From positions 258,391 to 322,390 of the forward strand of contig NZ_PJRP01000003.1 in the NCBI RefSeq assembly GCF_002858765.1: a DNA stretch of 64,000 nt, given 5' to 3'. The notes beneath the pieces were generated by a model. The model was not told the origin of the DNA and did not search any database. It worked only from the letters and a program-made list of their open reading frames with translations. The position numbers and the translations under genes are program-made. Below are positions 9,230-16,343 of this stretch, in pieces. The DNA comes from Cupriavidus pauculus (GTDB lineage Bacteria; Pseudomonadota; Gammaproteobacteria; Burkholderiales; Burkholderiaceae). How positions within the stretch are numbered: position 1 is the first letter of the stretch; every line of letters begins with the position of its first letter.

Positions 9230-9345
9230 TCAGGACTGCTATGAAGGGACCGGCTGTACCCGGCCCCGAACCGCGAATATAAACCCGCTTACATGAGGTG
9301 TAAATCCTGCTTCTATCAGGGATTTCCCTCATAGCGGGTGTAACG
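9192..9345 (-). ncRNA. Candidate small RNA ending at the leftward terminator
   Basis: A minus-strand transcript here would contain a 13-bp stem with a 3-base bulge (ACCCGCT + ATGAGG at 9283-9298 pairing with CCTCAT + AGCGGGT at 9327-9339) and end at the strong terminator. A TTGACG box at 9366-9361 could be its -35, but the matching -10 is poor. It matches no RNA family I recognise. Confidence 0.25.
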
Positions 9346-9363
9346 AATGGCGCACATTAACGT

Positions 9364-9390
9364 CAAAAGTGATTGACAAAATCACTTTTG
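9364..9390. promoter_or_regulatory. 27-bp perfect dyad, likely protein-binding site
   Basis: CAAAAGTGATT (9364-9374) and AATCACTTTTG (9380-9390) are perfect 11-bp inverted arms around GACAA. ATCACTTTTG recurs at 9656-9665 and TCACTTTT at 9762-9769, nearer the Hfq-like gene. The repetition suggests a regulator with several sites in this region. The regulator is not identified. Confidence 0.5.
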
Positions 9391-9848
9391 GACTTATCGA
9401 TGAATTACGGACGCTTCCCGGAAACCTTTAGCTGGCGCGGGTTGCGGGCAGATCGTCAATTCGAGCCATCGGTGTCAAGCCTGCAAGTGCTACACGAATC
9501 ACAATACGTCAGCAATTAATAAAGTAGAACAAATCCTCTAGGCCCAGCCCCCAAGGGGGTTCGTCAACGCTTGTAAAACTTTGTTACTCTCCCGCCTGAA
9601 GTATTCCCCTTCTCTCCTGGCAGAGACGATCCCATCCGGCAGCGGGGCAGCGCTCATCACTTTTGTGAAGCGCCTGTTCGCTGCCATCATGTCGTCATGT
9701 CCCTGCACCGGTTCCGAGAGCGAATGTTTCAATTCTCGCCGCGATCAGGCTGCCATAAACGTCACTTTTAGTGCGACGCCAAGCAAAGTCCCTGGTCATC
9801 GGACCGTTGTCAGCCGCCAGAACCCTCGCGGGCTCTTCCGGAGAAGTT

Positions 9849-10169
9849 GTGAAGAAGGAAATCAAGGCTCCCAGACCCAGCAGAAAGCTGCAGCAGTTGC
9901 AGTTCGCCGCGCACAGCGCCAGCCGTGCCGCGGTGGTCGTGCATCTGTCGAATGGCACGCGGCTCAATGGCATCGTGCTGGCGTCGGACAATTACATGAT
10001 CCTGCTGGGGCGTACCGACGAGGATCCCACCCCGACACTGATCTACAAGCGCGCCATCACCGTGGTGACGCCCGCCCACGCGTCAACCGACACCGTGGCG
10101 ATGCTGGACGCCGAAGTCTCGCCGGATTTCGTGCGCATCTTCATTCCGCGCACCCGCAAGCGCCGTTGA
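9849..10169 (+). CDS. Hfq-like (Sm/LSm-fold) putative RNA-binding protein
   Basis: 106 aa from GTG at 9849, chosen for GGAG five bases upstream; the frame is open from GTG 9771. Residues about 30-75 align with Hfq: HLSNGTRLNGIVLASDNYMI corresponds to the Sm1 strand pattern (x-NG-x-x-L-x-G, then D-x-Y-x-I-L-L), and IYKRAITVVTP to the Sm2 motif VYKHAISTVVP. The Hfq Sm2 histidine is Arg here, the loop between the two motifs is longer (GRTDEDPTPT), and the protein has a C-terminal extension ending RTRKRR. This would be a divergent paralogue rather than the housekeeping Hfq. It lies 276 bases upstream of fliC on the same strand. Function is inferred from the fold only. Confidence 0.68.
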   Translation: MKKEIKAPRPSRKLQQLQFAAHSASRAAVVVHLSNGTRLNGIVLASDNYMILLGRTDEDPTPTLIYKRAITVVTPAHASTDTVAMLDAEVSPDFVRIFIPRTRKRR

Positions 10170-10197
10170 GGGCCCCGGCCGCCGCGCCGGGCAGGGG

Positions 10198-10240
10198 GCC
10201 GGCCGCCGCCGGCACCGCCTTCGTCTCTCTATATATAGAG
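10198..10240 (+). terminator. GC hairpin and AT palindrome after the Hfq-like gene
   Basis: GCCGGC (10198-10203) and GCCGGC (10208-10213) form a small GC-rich hairpin. A perfect palindrome CTCTATATATAGAG follows at 10227-10240, in otherwise GC-rich DNA. The first may weakly terminate the Hfq-like transcript. The second may be a binding site in the fliC upstream region. Confidence 0.3.
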
Positions 10241-10322
10241 GGCCACAACGGGGGCCATTCCGCGTACGGCACCTGCCATACACCAGATCGGGCTACGCCC
10301 GCAACTCGCGCAAAAGTCACTC

Positions 10323-10349
10323 TAAAGTCTTCCCCCCCACTGTCGATAA
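10323..10349 (+). promoter_or_regulatory. Sigma-28 (FliA) promoter of fliC
   Basis: TAAAGTCT (10323-10330), an 11-base spacer, then GTCGATAA (10342-10349). This is close to the classical flagellar sigma-28 consensus TAAAGTTT-N11-GCCGATAA with the exact spacing. Transcription would start near 10356, giving a leader of about 90 bases before the fliC ATG. Confidence 0.85.
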
Positions 10350-10445
10350 CCTTTGCAACGGAGGCACTCTACGCCCTGCACTGCAGGCAGCCAACGTTAC
10401 GGCACCCGCCGGAATGCCTACAACATTGCAAATAGGAGTCGTACC

Positions 10446-11636
10446 ATGGCGCAAGTCATCAACACCAACATTCTGTCGCTGCAAACGCAGAGCAACCTGA
10501 ACACGTCGCAATCGTCGCTGAACAGCGCGATTCAACGTCTGTCGTCGGGCCTGCGCATCAACAGCGCCAAGGACGATGCTGCTGGTCAAGCCATCGCCAA
10601 CCGCTTCACCGCCAACATCAAGGGCCTGACGCAAGCTTCGCGTAACGCCAACGACGGTATCTCGATCGCTCAAACGACCGAAGGCGCGCTGAGCGAAGTC
10701 AACAACAACCTGCAACGCGTTCGTGAACTGTCGGTGCAAGCCGCCAACGGCACGAACTCGGCGTCGGACCTGAAGTCGATCCAGGACGAAATCAAGCAAC
10801 GTCTGTCGGAAATCGACCGCGTGTCGGCTCAAACCCAGTTCAACGGCGTGAAGGTCCTGGCCAAGGATCAAAACATGTCGATCCAGGTTGGTGCCAACGA
10901 CAGCGAAACGATTTCGATCGCCCTGAAGCAAATCACGTCCAAGACCCTGGGCGTTGCTGGCTTCAGCGTTGCCGGCCCGCAAGGCGCAACGGCTTCGATC
11001 GGTTCGGCTGCTGCTCAAACCGCCCTGGGTTCGGCCACGCCGGTGACCGCTGCTTCGGCAACGGGTATCGCCGCCGCTGACATCCAACGCGCTCTGGGCC
11101 TGAACACCTCGGCTGCCGTGAACTCGCAATCCGTGGTTGCCGACTCGAACGGCAACTGGTTCGTGCAAGTGAGCATGACCGGCCTGACCGCCGCCGACGA
11201 CGCTGCTCTGTCGGCCAAGGGCTTCGCTGGCAACGGTACCGCCACGTCGACCACGATGTTCATCGCCGTCAAGCCGACCGACGCTTCGGTTTCGGGTTCC
11301 ACCGCTGGCTTCACGCTGACCGGTTCGTCGCTGCAAGCTTCGGACTTCCAGCAAGCTGCCACGACCAACCCGCTGGCCACGATGGACAAGGCCCTGGCAA
11401 CGGTTGACAACCTGCGTTCGAGCCTGGGCGCTGTGCAAAACCGCTTCGAGTCGACGATCAACAACCTGAGCACGACGGTGAACAACCTGTCGGCTTCGCG
11501 TTCGCGCATCGAAGACGCTGACTACGCAACGGAAGTGTCGAACATGACCCGCGCGCAGATCCTGCAACAAGCTGGTACGTCGGTTCTGTCGCAAGCGAAC
11601 CAGACCACGCAAAACGTGCTGTCGCTGCTGCGTTAA
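10446..11636 (+). CDS. fliC: Flagellin
   Basis: 396 aa filament subunit exported through the flagellar type III pathway. The N-terminal D0/D1 ([19 protein letters not shown], then [20 protein letters not shown]) and C-terminal D1/D0 ([20 protein letters not shown] to the final SLLR) are canonical. Residues about 175-310 are the variable, Ser/Thr/Ala-rich surface region and give many possible O-glycosylation sites. Start ATG has AGGAG seven bases upstream. Codon use differs from its neighbours, with mostly CAA for Gln and frequent GCT/CGT, as is common in very highly expressed genes. A sigma-28 promoter precedes it and a strong terminator follows. Confidence 0.97.
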   Translation: MAQVINTNILSLQTQSNLNTSQSSLNSAIQRLSSGLRINSAKDDAAGQAIANRFTANIKGLTQASRNANDGISIAQTTEGALSEVNNNLQRVRELSVQAANGTNSASDLKSIQDEIKQRLSEIDRVSAQTQFNGVKVLAKDQNMSIQVGANDSETISIALKQITSKTLGVAGFSVAGPQGATASIGSAAAQTALGSATPVTAASATGIAAADIQRALGLNTSAAVNSQSVVADSNGNWFVQVSMTGLTAADDAALSAKGFAGNGTATSTTMFIAVKPTDASVSGSTAGFTLTGSSLQASDFQQAATTNPLATMDKALATVDNLRSSLGAVQNRFESTINNLSTTVNNLSASRSRIEDADYATEVSNMTRAQILQQAGTSVLSQANQTTQNVLSLLR

Positions 11637-11651
11637 TCGCCGCGCCGCAAG

Positions 11652-11679
11652 AAACCGGGCCGCAAGGCCCGGTTTTTTT
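11652..11679 (+). terminator. Intrinsic terminator of fliC
   Basis: A 10-bp stem AAACCGGGCC (11652-11661) / GGCCCGGTTT (11666-11675) with a GCAA loop and a T7 run (11673-11679) lies 16 bases after the fliC stop. Confidence 0.92.
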
Positions 11680-11686
11680 GCCGGAG

Positions 11687-11718
11687 TGCTTTGCAGGCAG
11701 ACCACTGCCTGCAAAGCA
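11687..11718. repeat. Perfect 14-bp inverted repeat between fliC and flaG
   Basis: TGCTTTGCAGGCAG (11687-11700) and CTGCCTGCAAAGCA (11705-11718) pair perfectly around ACCA. It follows the fliC terminator by eight bases and ends 44 bases before the flaG start. With only TTT after it, it could be a second terminator, an mRNA-stabilising structure at the 3' end of fliC, or a regulator in the flaG leader. Confidence 0.8.
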
Positions 11719-11762
11719 TTTCAACCGTACAGTTTTTCCTGCCCTACCGGACGGAGCTGACC

Positions 11763-12143
11763 ATGGCATCTTCCACCCCCGTATCCCTGCCGACGGCACG
11801 CATCACCGCCGAGCCCGTGGCTGTCAGCCCGGCACCCGCCGCGCCGGCCACAGTCGCCGGCGCCGTGCATCCGGCCGCCACAGCACAGGACACCGGCAAC
11901 CACGCCGGCTCCGGTGGCAGCTCCGGCAACATGGCAGCCGCCGTGGAAGAACTCGTCGACGTGCTCAAGACCACGTCGATCGGCCTGCGGTTCGAGATCG
12001 ACGACACTACCCACCGCGTGATCACCAAGGTTGTGGACAAGGAAACCGGCGAGCTGATTCGCCAGTTGCCGAGCGAGGAGGTGCTGCGCTTCGCGCGCGC
12101 CATCGACAAGCTCCAGGGGCTGTTCGTCAGCCACGCAGTCTGA
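11763..12143 (+). CDS. flaG: FlaG family protein
   Basis: 126 aa. An Ala/Pro-rich N-terminal half with no predicted fold is followed by the FlaG domain (about residues 58-126): VEELVDVLKTTSIGLRFEID, then ITKVVDKETGELIRQLPSEEVL. FlaG proteins lie between flagellin and the cap gene and affect filament length in other bacteria. GGAG lies six bases before ATG. fliD follows after 48 bases, so the two may be co-transcribed. Confidence 0.9.
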   Translation: MASSTPVSLPTARITAEPVAVSPAPAAPATVAGAVHPAATAQDTGNHAGSGGSSGNMAAAVEELVDVLKTTSIGLRFEIDDTTHRVITKVVDKETGELIRQLPSEEVLRFARAIDKLQGLFVSHAV

Positions 12144-12191
12144 TTCACCGCAAGCCCAATCAGTTGAAGCGATAACAACAGGTAGAAAAAA

Positions 12192-13607
12192 ATGTCAGGT
12201 ATCTCCTCCATCGGTATCGGCTCCAATCTCCAGCTGCAGGATCTGCTCGACAAGATCCAGACCAACGAAAACACCGCGCTGGACCAGATCAACACCCAGG
12301 CCACCAGCTTCCAGTCCAAGCTGAGCGGCTACGGCACCATCAAGAGCGTGCTGGACGCCTACTCGGCCGCCGCCAAGACCCTGGCCACCGCTTCGACGTT
12401 CGGCGCCGTGAAGGCATCGGTCGGCAGCGGCAGCGTGCTGTCCGCCACCACCGCCGCCAACGCCGTGGCAGGCAGCTACACCATCAACGTGACCTCGCTG
12501 GCCCAGGCCCAGAGCCTGGTGTCGAAGCAGGTGGCAGACCAGACCGCCGCCGTCGGCGGCGGCACGATCACGGTCGACTTTGGCGCAGACCTGGCCACCG
12601 GCGGCACGCCGACCAGCACCAAGACCGTGACGATCGGCTCGGACACGTCGCTGCAAGGCATCCGCGACTCGATCAACAAGGCCGGCATCGGCGTGACGGC
12701 CAGCATCATCAACGACGGCAGCGGCACGCCCTACCGCCTGGTGCTGACGTCGGACAAGACCGGTACGCAGTCGCAAATGCGCGTTTCGGCCGATAACAGC
12801 GCCGTGAACGGCATCGTCGGCTACGATCCGGCCCTGGCCACGCAGCCGAGCGGCATGCAGGAGAAGGTCAAGGCTGCCGACGCCGCGCTGACGATCAACG
12901 GCATCGACATCACGAGCCAGAGCAACACCGTGGCCGAGGCCGCCCAGGGCGTGACCCTGACGCTGACGGGTACCGGCACCACCAGCATGAGCGTGACGCG
13001 CGACGATGCGTCGATCAAGAGCGCCGTGCAGGGCTTTGTCACCGCCTACAACAACGTGCTGTCGGCCGCCAAGACGCTGACGGCCTTCGACACCGACGCC
13101 GGCACCAAGGGCGCCCTGAACGGTGACGGCACGCTGCGCAACATCCAGACGCAGATGCGCTCGATGCTGACCACCCCGATGTCCGACGGCAAGGGCGGCA
13201 TGGTCACGCTGTCCGACATGGGCGTCGAGTTCAGCCTCGATTCCTCGAACTCGGGCTCGCTGAAGGTTGACGACGACAAGCTGACGAAGGCCATCGCCAA
13301 CAACCTCACCGGCATGACCGCCTTCTTCTCGGGCACCAACGGCGCGTCGGGCATGGGCAAGACCATCACCGACTACGTCGACGGGCTGAACGCCACCGGC
13401 GGCGCGCTGACCGCGGCCACCGACAGCCTGACCACGACGCTGAAGGGCCTGGAAACCAAGTACAGCGACACGCAGGACCGCATCACCGCAACGATGGACC
13501 GCTACCGCGCCCAGTTCACGCAGCTGGATCTGCTGGTTTCGCAGATGAACCAGACCAGCAGCTACCTGACGCAGCAGTTCTCGTCCCTGACGTCCAGCAG
13601 CAAGTAA
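12192..13607 (+). CDS. fliD: Flagellar filament cap protein (hook-associated protein 2)
   Basis: 471 aa. It forms the cap at the filament tip and guides flagellin assembly. The N-terminal FliD_N domain starts SGISSIGIGSNLQLQDLLDK and the C-terminal FliD_C region is about residues 230-455, ending in a coiled-coil tail (YRAQFTQLDLLVSQMNQTSSYL). The length is usual. The start is preceded by AGGTAG. fliS follows after 16 bases. Confidence 0.96.
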   Translation: MSGISSIGIGSNLQLQDLLDKIQTNENTALDQINTQATSFQSKLSGYGTIKSVLDAYSAAAKTLATASTFGAVKASVGSGSVLSATTAANAVAGSYTINVTSLAQAQSLVSKQVADQTAAVGGGTITVDFGADLATGGTPTSTKTVTIGSDTSLQGIRDSINKAGIGVTASIINDGSGTPYRLVLTSDKTGTQSQMRVSADNSAVNGIVGYDPALATQPSGMQEKVKAADAALTINGIDITSQSNTVAEAAQGVTLTLTGTGTTSMSVTRDDASIKSAVQGFVTAYNNVLSAAKTLTAFDTDAGTKGALNGDGTLRNIQTQMRSMLTTPMSDGKGGMVTLSDMGVEFSLDSSNSGSLKVDDDKLTKAIANNLTGMTAFFSGTNGASGMGKTITDYVDGLNATGGALTAATDSLTTTLKGLETKYSDTQDRITATMDRYRAQFTQLDLLVSQMNQTSSYLTQQFSSLTSSSK

Positions 13608-13623
13608 GAACCGGAGTATCGCC

Positions 13624-14073
13624 ATGTTCGCGCGCCAAGGTATCAACGCCTATGCCCAGGTCGGTGTCCAGACCGGGGTGATGAGTGCCAGTCCGCACAA
13701 GCTGATCGTGATGCTGTACGACGGCGCGCGATCGGCCATCGCCCGGGCAAAGTTCCATCTGGAAAACGGCGAACTCGAAGCGCGCGGCAATGCGATCTCC
13801 AAGGCCATCAACATCATCGACAACGGCCTGCGCGCGGTGCTGGACCACGAGGCGGGCGGAGAAGTCTCCGCCAACCTCGAATCGCTGTATGAATACATGA
13901 CGCGCCGCCTGATGCTGGCCAACCTGCACAGCGACGCCGATATGCTGTCCGAGGTGGACGCCCTGCTCGAGAATCTTTCCTCGGCATGGGCCGCCATCGA
14001 TCCGGCCGCACCCGCAGACGCCGTGCCGGCAGAGTCGGCCCTGGCGTCACCACCCGCTTTGCAGGACAACTGA
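13624..14073 (+). CDS. fliS: Flagellin export chaperone
   Basis: 149 aa. The family signature SPHKLIVMLYDGARSAI and LYEYMTRRLMLANL are present, and the fold should be the FliS four-helix bundle. It binds the disordered C-terminus of cytosolic flagellin to stop early polymerisation. The C-terminus has an extra Ala/Pro-rich tail of about 25 residues. The stop overlaps the fliT start. Confidence 0.95.
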   Translation: MFARQGINAYAQVGVQTGVMSASPHKLIVMLYDGARSAIARAKFHLENGELEARGNAISKAINIIDNGLRAVLDHEAGGEVSANLESLYEYMTRRLMLANLHSDADMLSEVDALLENLSSAWAAIDPAAPADAVPAESALASPPALQDN

Positions 14074-14405
14074 TGATGTTTGCCATGTCCCCCATCGTTC
14101 GCAGCTACGAAGAGCTTCTGGTGCTCTCCGAGCAGATGCTCGACGCCGCACGCGCGTCGAACTGGGATGCGCTGACCGATTTGCAGAAGGTCTATATGGC
14201 CGAAGTGGACCGTCTGCGCATGCTCGACCACAGCGCACCGTTTACCGATAACGAACGCCTGCGCCGCTTCCAGTTGCTGGAACGCATCCTGGCGTACGAT
14301 GCCCGGATCCGCGACCTGACCATGCCGCGCCTGGCCGAACTGGGCGCCCTGCTCAACAACTCGCGCCGCAAGCTCGAACTCTCCGCAACCTACGGCGCCA
14401 TCTGA
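14073..14405 (+). CDS. fliT: Flagellar export chaperone FliT
   Basis: 110 aa, all-helical. The pattern SYEELLVLSEQMLDAARASNWDAL with a later Leu/Arg-rich helix matches FliT, the chaperone for the cap protein FliD. In enterics it also acts as an anti-FlhDC factor. The position directly after fliS (one-base overlap at the ATG) supports the call. An ATG at 14076 is an alternative start. Confidence 0.85.
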   Translation: MMFAMSPIVRSYEELLVLSEQMLDAARASNWDALTDLQKVYMAEVDRLRMLDHSAPFTDNERLRRFQLLERILAYDARIRDLTMPRLAELGALLNNSRRKLELSATYGAI

Positions 14406-14478
14406 TCTCGCGCCCTCCGGCTGACGGCGGGAACGGCGCGACGCGTATCGCATCCGCTCCCATCGCTGACACGCGTTC

Positions 14479-15828
14479 ATGACCGGCATCCAGATTCCTT
14501 CCAGCCTGATTCCGCATCAGGCACCGGACCCGCAGCTATCGCGTCCCGCGCTGGCCATCGACAAGCTCGCGGCGCTGATGCCGGTGCAGGATGTGTCGCA
14601 AGGCGACGTGCAGTCGTCGACCGGCGAGACCGTCCAGGCACGCCAGCCCAACGCGCTGATGCCGGGCGGCACCGACCCGCGCCTGGCCGGGCAGACCACT
14701 TCCACGCGCGAGACGCTGAGCTTTGCCGCCAAGGCCATCCTGGATCTGTTCGAGGCGGGCGATGCCGTGCCGGCGCGCCCGAACTCGCCGCTGCTGGCTG
14801 CATCGCCTTCGGGCCAGCCGGGCGCCACGCAGGACCTGGCCAGCGCGCTGGCCCGCTTTGTGGACCAGAGCGGCCTGTTCTATGAGTCGCATCTGACCCA
14901 GTGGGTGATGGGCCAGCGCCCGTTGTCCACGCTGCTGCAGGAACCGCAGGCCGCGCTGCGCAATCCGGTCCAGGCCCAGGCTGCGCCACCGCAAGGCCAG
15001 CCGGCTTCGGCCTCGCCCGCCGCGCCGGCGCCTGCCGCCTTGCTGCCGTATGGCGGTCCGGCCGCGCCCAGCGCACTGCCGCCGCCCAGCGCAGCGATCC
15101 TGGCCGAACTGACACGTCCGGTCATCTATCCGTTGTCTACCGGCGTGCCCGGTCATGGCGCGCACGGCCAGCCGCATGCCGGCGACGCGGCACCGAATCT
15201 CGCCAATCCCGCGACAGCGCCGCAGACGCCGCAAAGCGCTGCCGCCGAGCAGCGCCTGGCCGCGCATGCGTCCGCTGCCGCGCACGCCTATCAGGTCACG
15301 GCCGAGATTTCGCACGAAGGCCACCACGTCGCCCAGGCCCAGCGTGCCGCCATCGTCGCCAGCTGGAATGCGCCGGACGGCAGCAGCCCCGCCGCCCAGG
15401 CGCAGCCCGATCCGGGCCCGCCCATCCATCCGTCCAGCGAAGGCGTGGTGCGCCAGCAGCTGGAACTGCTGGCCTCGCAACAGTTCCGCGCCACGATCGA
15501 TGCCTGGCCCGGCATGCCCGTCGACTGGGAAATCACGCGCGAGCATGACCAGGAAGCCGGCGGCGGTTCTGCGGAACCGGCCACCTGGAGCACCCGCCTG
15601 CGCCTGAACCTGCAGGCGCTGGGCAGCGTCGATGCCGTGCTGACGCTGGGCACGCACGGCCTCGAAGCCCGCTTTGTCGCCGCCGATTCCGATGCCGCCG
15701 CACGCCTGATTCAGGGCCGCGCGGACTTCCGCACCCAGCTGGAGGCGCGCGGCATTTCGCTGCTGAACATGAACGTGTCGACGCAGGACGCCCCGTCGAC
15801 GCCCACCGTCATCGCCCTGCCAGCATGA
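14479..15828 (+). CDS. FliK-like hook-length control domain protein (second copy)
   Basis: 449 aa. The first 330 residues are Pro/Ala/Gln-rich and mostly disordered. The C-terminal domain (about 345-449: WPGMPVDWEITREHD, then RLRLNLQALGSVDAVLTLG and ARGISLLNMNVST) resembles the FliK C-terminal substrate-switch domain. The regular fliK is at 31105-32601, so this is a divergent second copy. It overlaps (ATGA) a gene for a stand-alone FlhB C-terminal domain, so it probably has a role at the export switch. The partner is inferred from the operon only. Confidence 0.7.
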   Translation: MTGIQIPSSLIPHQAPDPQLSRPALAIDKLAALMPVQDVSQGDVQSSTGETVQARQPNALMPGGTDPRLAGQTTSTRETLSFAAKAILDLFEAGDAVPARPNSPLLAASPSGQPGATQDLASALARFVDQSGLFYESHLTQWVMGQRPLSTLLQEPQAALRNPVQAQAAPPQGQPASASPAAPAPAALLPYGGPAAPSALPPPSAAILAELTRPVIYPLSTGVPGHGAHGQPHAGDAAPNLANPATAPQTPQSAAAEQRLAAHASAAAHAYQVTAEISHEGHHVAQAQRAAIVASWNAPDGSSPAAQAQPDPGPPIHPSSEGVVRQQLELLASQQFRATIDAWPGMPVDWEITREHDQEAGGGSAEPATWSTRLRLNLQALGSVDAVLTLGTHGLEARFVAADSDAAARLIQGRADFRTQLEARGISLLNMNVSTQDAPSTPTVIALPA

Positions 15829-16127
15829 GCGACCAACCGTCCGACCGCGGCGCCGCCGTCGCCCTCTCCTACCAGACCAAGGACAACGCGCCCCGCGTGG
15901 TGGCCAAGGGCTACGGCATGTCCGCCGAGGCCATCATCACCCGCGCCCGGGACGCCGGTGTCTACGTGCACGGGTCGCCGGCACTGGTCAACCTGCTGAT
16001 GCAGGTGGACCTCGACAGCCAGATCCCGCCGCAGCTCTATGTAGCCGTGGCCGAACTGCTGGCCTGGCTGCACCGGATGGACGAGCCGAACGCCGGCGTC
16101 TCCGAAGGCGTGCCGGCCCTGCGCTGA
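15825..16127 (+). CDS. Stand-alone FlhB C-terminal-domain-like protein (FhlB type)
   Basis: 100 aa. VALSYQTKDNAPRVVAKGYG to IPPQLYVAVAELLAWLHRMD aligns with the part of FlhB that follows the autocleavage site. There are no membrane helices and no NPTH motif, so it cannot self-cleave like FlhB. Short homologues of this kind (FhlB) can partly replace the FlhB C-terminal fragment in some bacteria. It is translationally coupled to the FliK-like gene upstream. Confidence 0.85.
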   Translation: MSDQPSDRGAAVALSYQTKDNAPRVVAKGYGMSAEAIITRARDAGVYVHGSPALVNLLMQVDLDSQIPPQLYVAVAELLAWLHRMDEPNAGVSEGVPALR

Positions 16128-16343
16128 CCCGCCTGCCCGGCCCCTTCCCGCGCCCTTCGCGCGCGCCCTTCCCCGCGCCATGCGGGGCGGCGAAAACGGC
16201 ACCCTTGCCGCGCCCCGCTTGAAATAGCGCCAATTTCGGCCCGTGTTCCGGCCGCTGGCGCAGAACGTCCCTTGTTACTGTGCAGGCATCGATCAGCCCG
16301 TCCGTTTCGCGCGGGCCGACATCGCGCCTTCGCACACAACGCC

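Larger units (their letters stand above)
8933..9848. other. 916-bp intergenic region between the chemoreceptor and the Hfq-like gene
   Basis: I see no convincing protein gene here. The region is unusually AT-rich from about 9270 to 9540 and carries several separate signals, listed individually: a possible sigma-28 promoter for the chemoreceptor, a leftward terminator at 9192-9229, a bulged stem 9283-9339, a 27-bp perfect dyad at 9364-9390 and further TCACTTTT copies. CCCCCAAGGGGG at 9548-9559 is a short palindrome. Confidence 0.55.

Noticed and set aside
9102..9332. 76-codon leftward frame in the intergenic region
   Set aside because: It would run across a strong leftward terminator, has no ribosome site, and the sequence has no domain features. 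The structured-RNA reading is preferred.
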